The notes under the pieces are model-generated. The model was not told the DNA's origin. It saw only the letters and a list, made by a program, of their open reading frames with translations, and searched no databases. A program made the position numbers and the translations under genes. Source: Lophius americanus (Eukaryota > Chordata > Actinopteri > Lophiiformes > Lophiidae). Taken from it: a stretch of DNA of 64,000 bases. How positions within the stretch are numbered: position 1 is the stretch's first letter; every line of letters starts with the position of its first letter. Below, piece by piece: positions 55,090 to 64,000 of the stretch. Location: the NCBI GenBank assembly GCA_037951165.1, contig JBBDHG010000153.1, positions 1,304,001-1,368,000 of the forward strand, read 5' to 3'.

Positions 55090-55795
55090 CAGCCGCACAC
55101 CTCACCTATAAGACGAACCAGGCATCCGGTAGATATTAGAATAAGCTGAGGGAGAGGCGTGCTGATTCCAATTAGCAGTCTGTTGTTTCACACTGTGGGC
55201 AATGGAGCTTGTTATTCCTAGCATGGAGAGCGTCTGAGGAGCTCAGCTCTGCAGCTCCCACTGTGCAATCAGCCTCTATGACTCTTTCGAACCCACCGAG
55301 CACTGATTGCCACATTTTCACTCTGTGAGGTGCTGCCAGGGTACAGTTTGTTAAAAAAAACTGTCCCGGGTACCTGCCGGATAAGGTATAAAAAAATGAC
55401 CTGACCTCAGGGCTGATGTGATACCGCCGCTGGATGCAATAAGTGGCCCTAATGAACGCGGAGGAGAAAGGGTGAGACGCGGGAAAAATAAGTAATCACA
55501 AATTGTCTGTGCAATCATAATTCAGGCTATGAGTACTAATGTTGTATTCTAATCAGTAATTATATCCCTTGATTAAAAACCAGGAGATTACAATGGAGGA
55601 CTCAATTGCGGGCGGATGACACCGGCTGCTTTGCTCCCTCACTGATCCGTGAACGGAGGCATTCGGAGGAGAATCCAGGTGCTGCATTAAAACGGCCTGA
55701 TTGTAGGCTTTTCAAATAACTGTGTTTATGTGGGTCTGATTGTCCCTCAGAGGGAATTATTTGTCATTGAATCAAGTTCCACGACTTTTTATCTG
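55090..55795. other. Candidate conserved non-coding element, largest island
   Basis: About 700 bp without a recognisable repeat. It includes GCTGATTCCAATTAGCAGTC, AGTGGCCCTAATGAACGCGG, AAATAAGTAATCACAAATTG, a TAATTA at 55557-55562 within AATCAGTAATTATATCCC, and TTGATTAAAAACCAGG. The repeated ATTAG/TAATC words and the mix of AT-rich cores with CG-containing flanks resemble developmental enhancers. It is bounded on the right by a Tc1 fragment at 55818. Confidence 0.4.
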
Positions 55796-55817
55796 CGTGC
55801 ACATGCACAAGGAATGG

Positions 55818-56045
55818 GCCATAACATTATAAACGCCTGCCTAATATTGTGTGGATTCCTTATTTGCCACCAAAACACATAATGTAACACCCGCAAGAAT
55901 GCAGGAACCAAGGTTTCTCCTGCAGAACATCTCACAAAGCATCACACTGCCACTCTTGTCTTGTCTTCTTCCCACAATGCCTCCTGGTGCCAGCTCTTCC
56001 CAAAGAGAGTGACGCCCAACACTGGCATATTTTTGATCACATGCA
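55818..56045 (-). pseudogene. Tc1-like transposase C-terminal fragment with terminus
   Basis: The minus-strand translation reads ELAPGGIVGRRQDKSGSVML and then CEMFCRRNLGSCILAGVTLC. This matches the APGCTMGRRQAGGGSVMLWAMFCWETLGP segment around the second catalytic residue region of Tc1-like transposases, with WAMFCW changed to CEMFCR. The + strand left edge is CCATAACATTATAAACGCCT, GCCTAATATTGTG, the 3' terminus. About 65 codons remain. Confidence 0.85.
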
Positions 56046-56339
56046 TTCTGATAATTCATTCATTTTCAATGTTCTTTATGTGGTACTGCGACTACAAACA
56101 AAATATGCAGCGATTTGTTTGTTTTGTCTCTCTGATCCATCGACATCCACGTTACGTTGTTTATATAGATCAGATTGCAGTCTTTTTATATTGCTTCGCA
56201 GTATTTCTCATGAACCCTCTTGCAGCGAGTGTCCTTTCATTTTTGTTCTGTGTCCTGATTATTTTTATCCTCTTGCTCATTCATGGATGGATATGGAAAA
56301 AACTGACTGTGAGATATGTCCATTCATGCTAATGTATTT

Positions 56340-56475
56340 ACTTCCGCCAAGAAGGTTATGTTTTTACCTTTGTTTGTCTGTTTTTCTGCAGGATTGGAAT
56401 TTTTTTTAGCAATAACTCATAAATTAAAGGACAAGTCCGCATAAAATTCTGACCGAAGGGCAGCCTTTGTCATAC
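56340..56475 (-). repeat. Inverted right end of the 'GGAGGTAA' fish repeat
   Basis: TTACTTCCGCCAAGAAGGTT, ATGTTTTTACC and TTTGTTTGTCTGTTTTTCTG are the inverse of the terminus seen at 31.8 and 39.5 kb. Confidence 0.65.
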
Positions 56476-56479
56476 CCCC

Positions 56480-57770
56480 GAGGCGATTCCATTTTTATGA
56501 CATTAAGTCGTCACTGTTGTGCCTTAGTGGAAGTTTTCATTGTTCATTTTGTGCATTTCTCACAATGTACCATCATATTATACCATGTGTCATTATATAT
56601 TATACTAGTTTTATTTATGAAGATGCAATCGCAACAATCCTGCCACTTTGTGCAGTATTCAAATCACTTATGAACACAGTGCTCTTTATTATTATTATCA
56701 TTATTATTATTGCCTTTTACCCTATGTATGATTCTCTTACTTCTGGGATGTCTTTAAATACTTTTACGGAGCCTGATGCAGAGTATTTTCGCTAAGCTTT
56801 TCTGGCCTGAATGGCAATGAAGTTACTCTTGAAGGTTTTGTGTATTGCAATGTGACTTTGGAAGCTTTGCTTTCCGCCTTAACGCTAAGCTAAGCTTGGC
56901 TAAACACGTGTGTTGAATCAGGCTCTGGACCTGACGAACGGACGGATATCTATCGTCTAATTCCACTCTTCGGCATGGAAAAGCAGATAACCATGTTTAA
57001 CAAAAATAACAAACTATTACTTTAATTAATGAGAGATTCAGTTCCCAGCCATGTGGATGATGCTTAGATTCTGGCCCCTCCCCCCTCCACCAAACGGATT
57101 TTACTTTGGGATCGGGGGAGTTTGAGTGTCGTATCGCAGCAGGACAGACGTGTCAGGAAGAAAGGATGGATGGCTGACATGAGGGACGGAAGGAGGGCAG
57201 CAGGGATAAATGGAAGGGTGGAATGGGCTGAGGGAGAGGGGAAGAAAATTATGAAATGATTGTGGGGGCAGAGCGGAAGTGTTTAAGGCACAGGGGAGGA
57301 ATAGATGACGGATGGAGGAGGGCACGGAGATGGATTGGTGGCAGGAGAGACGGTGAAGGAGGAGGACGTCATAGGTTGATGACGCGGACAGGCAGACGGG
57401 GTCATTGAGGTGTTTGGGGGACGGCAGACAGAGATGCATGGATCTTTCTGCAGTAACGGAAAAATAAGCTAAAGGAACAAGTTTTGGACACAAACAGATG
57501 CGTCAGCGTGACACAGGAAGTTTGACTCTCTGTGTTTCAGTTTTTGAGCAGAGACATTTATAAGCAGGGACATACCTAACTGTCAGAGTAACCACTGCGG
57601 AATACATCGCCCGTAAGAGGGAGACCGGGAGCACCCTTGTGGAGCCGGACCTGGCAGGGGAGCTAGGGATCTGGTGCATAGCAGTACGTGTAGCAGGCGA
57701 TGAAGATCACATGGACGTGATTGTATATTATAAACATACCCACAAACTTGATATTTTTTTTTTTTTTTAT
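56480..57770. other. Unassigned intergenic DNA
   Basis: An ATT-rich run lies at 56685-56712. A purine-rich segment at 57100-57420 (GGAGGAGGACGTCATAGG, GACGGAAGGAGGGCAGCAGG) produces a long minus-strand Ser/Pro frame. No gene is seen. Confidence 0.45.
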
Positions 57771-57774
57771 AGTA

Positions 57775-57945
57775 CAATGTATCTACTATGGCCTGGAAAG
57801 AAGTGGGGCTCTCATAGGATGAGCTGGGCAGTCTAGCTGGGGAGAGGGATATCTGGAACTCCCTTCTTAGCCTGTTTCCACCATGGCCCGATCTTTGATG
57901 AGCAAAAAAAATGGACGGACGGACGGACGGATGGATGGATGGAGC
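57775..57945 (+). mobile_element. LINE 3' end with (GGAC/GGAT)n tail
   Basis: ATAGGATGAGCTGGGCAGTC, TAGCTGGGGAGAGGGATATC, TGGAACTCCC and CATGGCCCGATCTTTGATGA correspond to the last codons and tail of the same LINE family as 34007-34560. The tail is (GGAC)n(GGAT)n at 57913-57942, the tandem end typical of this family. Confidence 0.7.
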
Positions 57946-58309
57946 GAGTTCTGAACTCTCTTAATTTTGTGTCTGCACCAAAATGCAAACCCTGAACTCT
58001 TGGTCTAATAATGATCCTTATTTTATTTATCATATTGATACCCGGTACATAAAGACAGTACCAACCCGGGACATTTCTCACTTTTATTTATCCGATTGAC
58101 GACTGTCAAAGTGTAAACTCTATAAACTGTACATAATTATACTCACTTTTGAGAATTCAGTATTTATTAAGGACAGATGTGTGAACCGCCCAAGTTCTAA
58201 TTACAATTATTAATGTTCGACATTTATTTCTGATTTTAGTTTTTGGATGTCGTACATTCGGAGTGAATAATTGCTACCTGATCTGTTATTCTGCTTTGGC
58301 CCTGTGGTC

Positions 58310-58690
58310 ATGTGCACCAAAAGGCTGCAATGATGTCTGCGGGACGGGGGGAAGCCAGCGAGCGAGGTCTGGAAGGATGAAATGTCCACAGGCTTAATGC
58401 ATCCTGAACGTTATGGGACATTACCGATGCGAGCGGGTCGCTCAAAATCGCTCCTCTTGGGACCATGAGAGCGTTGCGCCGCTGGAAAACCCCATGGCTC
58501 ATTGAAAGGGGTCAGAGGCGAGGCGCTCCGCTCCATTTAGCAGCCTACCCATGATGGATGAATGGAGGGAGCGAGGGATGGAGGAGAGGAGCAGCATCCC
58601 GCTGAGAGCATGGGGAGCTGGGTGCCACCAGGGACCCCCTCTCAGAGTCATGAATGGTGGTAATGGGTGGTAATGGGAGCAGACACAGGT
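58310..58690. other. Candidate conserved non-coding element
   Basis: AAATGTCCACAGGCTTAATG, CATTACCGATGCGAGCGG and GAGCGTTGCGCCGCTGGAAA lie in repeat-free, CG-containing sequence. The right side becomes GGA-rich. Confidence 0.25.
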
Positions 58691-58699
58691 GGAGTCAAA

Positions 58700-60360
58700 G
58701 GTGAATGGAGTGTTTCAGGGTCAGTATTCCCATATGCGTCTTAGAATTCAATCAAATATTTTTCAATATTCATAAAAAAACCTAAAATAATAAATGAGTA
58801 AAGAAATTACGAAAAAGAAATAGTATAGATCACATAAATTCAAAGACAAGCAGCGTCGTATCTGTATCCTTCAATTCAATTTGGACGTGATGCATTTCTC
58901 GAAAAGGGTTATTGTAGTGGAGCAAGACCATAAAGAGGACCAGAGAGTCCATTTCCAACTGCGTTGGCTAACGACCTGATCCGCCCTCAAATTATTTTTT
59001 GCCTATTAACCATCTTATGGAAATTCTTCAGGTTTCTCAGAAAGGAGCTGCAGAAAATTAACAGCAGCTTCAAGCCAGGTTGAAACAGACTGAAGGCAAA
59101 TGGGAATTTTGTCTCCAGTTGTCTAAACTCTTCTGAGAGCAGAGTATAAACTAATCCTTACACTTTGATCCCATCAGAGATGCTCAGCTGCAACCATTTA
59201 AACATGGATGTAGCCTCGGAGGTCATCTGGGGCCACCAAAGAGTTTAGACCCTCCACCTATCCGACAGCAGTGTCCAGTTGTTGGGTCGGCTGTGGAGTC
59301 CAAATCTCTGCTACTGTCCTCCAGGCTTCCAGCTGGTATTTTGTTTCTGCCGGCTGATGTAATCCCATTACCCAGCCACCTATATACCTTTTTTCTGGAT
59401 TTGATGTGCCTTTGTGGCTCTTTTCTTTCCCTTCAACATCAATAGCTTTAAACTGCCTGTGAATGTCTTCCGGTGTCTTTCCTCAGATGTCTAATCTCTG
59501 CGGTGGTTGGGCTTTCCAGGATGGCGGAGGTGGCTGTGGGTGGACTGCATGTATTCGTGAGTGAGGGATCTCCAAGTGCCCTTCCTGCCCCGAGTTCTCC
59601 TAGGGCTGAATCCTCCTCCACACGGGCCTTCCTGGTCCAGTGCGTCTCTCTCTCTTCCGGTCCCTGTCCCTGCTACCACTGTTGTTTCAGTCCCAGTTGG
59701 TCTCTCTTCAGGAGCTTTCTTTGGAGACTCTGGGGATGGTCCTCATTTTGCCACGTCTTCTCGGGGATATAATTAACTTAGCTGTAAGTTACACATTTGT
59801 GTAGTGGTTTAATTGTTTGGATTAGATATTTGACAGAGTATATCAACTCCAATATTATAACAAATGGATATATAAGGGTTTTTTTTTTTAAAGCCTCTCA
59901 CAATCTGCAAAAAATAAAAAGACTATTGATTCAGTTGTGGTTCAAGTATTTTATTATTTTTTCCAAAATCAACCCTTCAAGCTAAAATTTAACCTGAACA
60001 TTGTTATTTCATGAGAACCTGAGTTTATATTAAATCTCCACTGAATCTGAGAGGGATCTCTGTTCAGTCAATTAAAAATCCATTTCCTGAGCCGATCTAA
60101 ATGAGGAAGTGAGATCAGTAGTTCTCGTCTGCATCACCAGCAAATTAAGTTCAAACACGGCAAGAACACAAAATAACTCAACGACACGGAGCTATGAAGG
60201 GAAAGCTTGGCCCTCAGCCCAGAATTTGGCTATATCCAATTTGTTGTTTCTCAGCCGGTTCTTGGGGCCTCTCCAATTTAAAATATATATAAATATATAT
60301 ATATATATTTTAATGGGTGTTTTTCTGGTCCGAGATGCGTGATGCAGCGGTATGAGTAAT
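58700..60360. other. Unassigned intergenic DNA
   Basis: Overlapping plus-strand frames around 59473-59776 have no recognisable domain. A TA-rich run at 60285-60312 and two T-rich runs are the only obvious features. Confidence 0.45.
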
Positions 60361-60364
60361 CAGA

Positions 60365-61480
60365 TAACTGGGAGCCATCTCGGAGGAGAGCAGTCCACAT
60401 GGCTGACTGGATCAAAGTCTAATGATCTGTGCGCCGTGGCGCTTATATCAACTAGCCTCGCACCAGATAGCATTGCTAATTTTTTGAGCCAGTGGTGAAG
60501 TCACCAGGTGACTCCTCACATCTGTCACGAGAAGGAAAACTACTTCAAAACGGAAAATGTCGGCCGTAAAGAAAATAAAATGTAGTATGCAGCCTCGGCA
60601 CTCGGGCGGTTTTAACCAAGTATAGCATTTCGGCTCGACGCGCGAGCGTAACCGATAGCGATGCTACAGCACAGGATTCCTTGTTGTTAGTACGGGTGAG
60701 GAGCAAGAGGAGTGTGTTTGTGATAGAGTTTAGAAGTGTGTGTGTGTTTGTCGGAGAGAGGGAGGCACGGAGGAAGCGAAGGAGAAATAGAAAAGGAGAG
60801 GCTGTGTGGGAGGAGGCAGCTATGCTAGCTCCTAGGAGAGGCTGTGAGGGCGAAGGGTCATTATTGACCGAATGAATCTTTAAAGAGGGCCCTCGTCGGG
60901 GGTGGGAGGGAGAGTTTGTCCGTGTGTGCGACTTTTATGTGCGAAAAAGTCATTTTGGACACTATACCACGACACGTCTCTTTTTATCCTCATTCCTTTT
61001 AGTTTCACTTTTGGTCATAAATGTCCTATACGCACCTCCTCCTGTCACAGAACGGACTTAAAGCCTCCCGTGTCTTCAGACCGGCTCTGTATAGCCAGGA
61101 AAGCCTTATTGATTGCACTTTCACACCTTTAATAATCAATGGCAGACCTGGTTTTAGGATGTGAGCCTCTGGGCGAAAGGAGGGAGGCGAGGTGGATGGT
61201 TGGTGAGGAAAACATTGAGGTTTTTTTTTTTCCCGCAGGAGGAGGTGGTGAAAGGACAGAGAGAGAGGTTACCTAAGGCCACAACCTCCAGCTCTTTGGA
61301 TGTTGGCGGCGAGGCCGGTCTTGTTGTATGTCGTGCCCAGAGGCGGTGCAGGTTTTGCGGGGAGGTAGATAGGGAGAACCGGGGGAAGGCGGAGGAGGAG
61401 GTTTGGGGTGTTAGGGAGGGGGTTGTTTTGGTGGGTTTGGAAATGCTCTGTATGTTCACTGACCCTGGCAGATAGCAGAT
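60365..61480. other. CG-containing, purine-rich intergenic segment; possible promoter or enhancer region
   Basis: TTCGGCTCGACGCGCGAGCG at about 60629-60648 is the densest CG cluster nearby. It is followed by purine-rich sequence with GGAGGAAGCGAAGGAGAAAT and GAGGGCCCTCGTCGGGGGTG. No TATA box or coding exon is clear. It could be the 5' region of a gene to the right, but this is a guess. Confidence 0.25.
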
Positions 61481-61494
61481 GAAAGAGGGAGGGG

Positions 61495-62275
61495 GGGTAT
61501 TCAATCATACTAATCCCTCCCCCCCTTACTGCCTCCCCTCCCTCGCAGCATCTTCACACACCCTCTCTCCAGCTCTGCACACAGCCACACTCATTAGTGC
61601 CAGCGAGATTCGCTGTTGGATGGAGCCGAAACACAAAGCACCACCATCCCTCTCTCGCTTTCATTCGCTCCCTGTGTCCCTCGCCCTCTTGCTCGCTCGC
61701 CCTCCTCTCGTCTGCCTCTGCGCTCTCTCCATCACTGTCTTCGCCTCATTCTTCTCAGCCAATTTGGCCCTCCGTTGTTTCCCCTTTCCTCGCTTTATTC
61801 CTTTTGTGTTTTCTGCCTCAGCTTCTCCTTTGTCATCTATCCACTTGATTCAATACACAGCTCAGCTCTCATCTTTCCGGTCTTTATCTTCCTCTCCGTT
61901 GTCCTTACCTGTCAACCCATCTACTCATCCTCCGCACTGTCCACTCTCCCTTGTTTCCTTCCCTCCGCTGTCCTTCCTCAACCGTCTTTTGATTCCCTGC
62001 ACAATCTTCTCCTCCATCCCTTGCTCGTCTCCTGCTCCCGTGGTGGAGGGGTGATTTGGAGGATTAGGCCGGTGGCAGGGTTGTTGCTGTGTCAGTCTAA
62101 CAGTCAGGGATCTGGACCAGAGCTCAGTTCAAATCCCTTCCTCCACGCCTGCCTGCCCGGCCAACGAATTAGCCGCCTTCCCTCTCCTCCATCTTTCATC
62201 TTGTTCATTCCTTTTTTCTTTCAAAGCTCGTCACCCTCTCCTGCTGTATCTTCCAGGTCCACGTGTTTAGCTCTT
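61495..62275. repeat. 770-bp pyrimidine-rich tract on the + strand
   Basis: The + strand is dominated by CTCC, TCTC and CCCT words (for example CTTTCATTCGCTCCCTGTGT). It therefore stays open in several frames for 190-220 codons, giving Ser/Pro/Leu-rich products with no conserved pattern. I regard those frames as composition artefacts. Similar shorter tracts occur at 51470-51910 and 62995-63115. Confidence 0.7.
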
Positions 62276-62279
62276 TAGT

Positions 62280-63120
62280 GCTTTCTGGTTTCCCCGCCAT
62301 ATTCCAGCGCCACTCACGTTTCTCATTATTGACCTTTCAACTTCACTCGTCAGCACAACCTTAAACCTGGAGAAAAGGGTTGGAGTCGTTTGTCCGATTT
62401 AGCCTCCAGGTTTGTTATAATAGCTCATATTCTTTGCAGTAAGACAATGGAAATCCATTCAGGTTTGCCTCCTCACTTCGTGGTGCTAGAAGTCTTTGTA
62501 TGGCAATAAAAAAAAAAGCTACTTTTAAAAATCCTTAGCTGGCTTAAAATGTCACTCTTCCTCATAACTCAATCCCTCTTAAAATATCAGTAGGGCAAAT
62601 GCTCTTTTTTTTTAATTGCAGCTGTAGGCAACTATTCAGTCAATCCCCTTGGATACGTTCTTTCATAAGCAGCCTGAGAGGAACTGTTGGAATCGGGTTA
62701 GCTCTGCTGTAGTTTGGATCATCTGACGTGGGGATTGTTAAAACTGAGGCCAGCAAGGAGTCGGCCCCTAACGCATGACTCCAGAGGGGCGTGTCTGCAC
62801 AGGATATCCACTGGCAAACAGTCCAATAAACAAACGCTAAAGGTAAAACTCTCACACAGGTGAGAAACCTATTGAAGTACAGGTAAAGGCTTGTACCAGA
62901 GACTAGAGGTACATCACAACTGGCACAAAAAGACACGACTAAAGCTCTTACCGAACAGGACTAATATTACCTGAGGACAATGTTTCCCTTGAACTCGCAC
63001 TCCCCCGCCTTCTCCCTATCCCTCGCCCTCTCTTGCCCTCTCCCTCCTTCACCTTTCCCCTCTATGCTGCATTGCCTTGCCCCCCCTCCTCTGTCTCTCC
63101 ATCTCTCTCTCTCTCCCAAA
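62280..63120. other. Unassigned intergenic DNA
   Basis: AT-rich with T and A runs, ending in a pyrimidine-rich tract (62995-63115). No gene or element is recognised. Confidence 0.5.
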
Positions 63121-63124
63121 CCCA

Positions 63125-63300
63125 ACCTGTCATGGCAGTAGGGGTCGGGGTCTGTTTGAGGTTTCTGCCTATTAAAAGGCTCGCCGCTGTCACCAAGAAC
63201 GTGGTGATGGAGGAATTTGTTGGGTATCTGTAGAAGAGTTAAAAAAGAAAGAGTTGTGTATTGGCACAATATAAATAATAATATTTATATGATAGAGCTC
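63125..63300 (+). mobile_element. Fish MITE-like repeat ('GTTTCTGCCT...TATAAATAA')
   Basis: CCTGTCATGGCAGTAGGGGT, GAGGTTTCTGCCTATTAAAA, GGCTCGCCGCTGTCACCAAG and GGCACAATATAAATAATAAT follow the order of a very common fish non-coding repeat whose typical form has GTTTCTGCCTCTTAAAAGG and GGCGCTATATAAATAAAATT. Confidence 0.65.
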
Positions 63301-63317
63301 CTCAGGTAGAGCTCCTC

Positions 63318-63615
63318 AGGTCGACTCATATGCAAATTGAGACTAAAGTGGGCCGATGGGTAAGAAGTTTACAGTAATCCGTGTTTTTCTGTAAAGAAAT
63401 TCCCAAAAGTGAGTAAAATATGAACTATTAGAGTAAAATATGATGTATACAAGATGAACCTCTTTGTTAAGATTCACTTGCACAAAATTTGTACTAAATC
63501 GGACCAACGGTTGAGAAATGATGGCCCAAAACTTTAAGGCTCCTTAAGTGTCAGAAATATACTTTACAACCGAACTTCCACCAAAATCGATCCAGTTCTT
63601 ACTCGCACCAATTAA
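63318..63615 (+). repeat. R1 family copy
   Basis: AAAAGTGAGTAAAATATGAA, CTATTAGAGTAAAATATGAT, CTAAATCGGACCAACGGTTG, AGAAATGATGGCCCAAAACT and TACAACCGAACTTCCACCAA, AATCGATCCAGTTCTTACTC give the clearest reading of the module in this window. Confidence 0.85.
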
Positions 63616-63619
63616 TGTT

Positions 63620-64000
63620 GTTCAAAGCCCTGATCAAGAGCAGGCAGAGGAGTTTCCATCCAGGTTTTGAGCAAATGTGAAACATATTTACCTAAATGCA
63701 ATCAATATGTGTTTTTATTCACTATCGTAACGTTGAATTACAGAGTTGGTCTATCGATGTTGGCATTAACTCTCCAGCTGATGCCATTAAACCATGGAGA
63801 AGAGGAGGAGCGCCCTTCGACGCCAATCAGGGGGGAAAAAGGAGAAGAAAATGTGATGAAATATAACATTAAGGATTGCGTCATGTATCCATTTAAGCTG
63901 TGTCAGTTTTCCTCATCGCTCCCCACTAATCTTTTCTTACTTTGGCTCTCTGCAGTGGAAGCTTGCGTGATGTCACACGGTACATGTATGTCATGACTTA
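63620..64000. other. Unassigned sequence at window edge
   Basis: A 109-codon plus-strand frame (63667-63996) stops just inside the edge. Its middle contains HGEEEERPSTPIRGEKGEEN, which is low complexity. There is no domain, splice signal or start context that supports a gene. Confidence 0.4.

Noticed and set aside
55961..56409. Two overlapping plus-strand frames of 123 and 140 codons with hydrophobic stretches
   Set aside because: They start inside the antisense of a Tc1 fragment and run through AT-rich DNA. No conserved motif is present.
61479..62278. Overlapping plus-strand frames of 191 and 220 codons
   Set aside because: They arise from pyrimidine-rich sequence that rarely forms stop codons. 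The products are Ser/Pro/Leu-rich without any domain, and two frames are open at once.

Overview
The window is nuclear DNA of a vertebrate, most likely a teleost fish. Three well-conserved spliced exons encode the C-terminal part of EIPR1 (formerly TSSC1). They are separated by introns of about 4.8 and 7.4 kb with consensus GT/AG borders. The surrounding DNA is full of CA/GT and CT microsatellites and of decayed elements familiar from fish genomes: Tc1/mariner-like transposons, non-LTR retrotransposons, a GIY-YIG retroelement remnant and tRNA-related SINEs. I see no bacterial operon, CRISPR array, rRNA or intact tRNA gene. The species cannot be fixed from this sequence.

Layout. Bases 1-5517 are intron (or flank) upstream of the first visible eipr1 exon. 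The coding exons are 5518-5685, 10515-10682 and 18047-18221 (stop at 18219-18221), followed by a 3' UTR with AATAAA at 18391-18396. All three exons follow phase-2 introns. The two internal exons are both 168 bp, and together the exons encode the last three blades of a WD40 propeller (169 residues from the first whole codon, against about 387 for the whole protein). The upstream exons (about 218 residues) lie to the left of the window.

From about 18.5 kb to 64 kb I find no convincing coding exon. This is an intergenic stretch holding (i) at least twelve Tc1-like fragments on both strands, (ii) six LINE reverse-transcriptase fragments, (iii) about eleven copies, counting those inside the eipr1 introns, of one interspersed repeat family called R1 here, which I cannot name and which has an internal module of about 140 bp, (iv) SINE- and MITE-like pieces, and (v) islands free of recognisable repeats, rich in homeodomain-, POU- and SOX-type motifs, that look like candidate conserved non-coding elements (for example 23.1, 26.5, 42.8, 44.5, 52.5 and 55.1 kb). 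In mammals the region beyond the EIPR1 3' end is a large gene-poor interval leading to the 5' end of MYT1L. If that synteny holds, these islands could be regulatory DNA for a neural gene, but this is inference.

No new protein-coding system is evident. The observations most worth checking are the R1 family with its derived tandem and hairpin forms, a perfect 48-bp palindrome next to a LINE fragment, a tandemly amplified Tc1 terminal region, a CT microsatellite that serves as the polypyrimidine tract of an eipr1 splice acceptor, and two exon-like open frames in the intergenic region.
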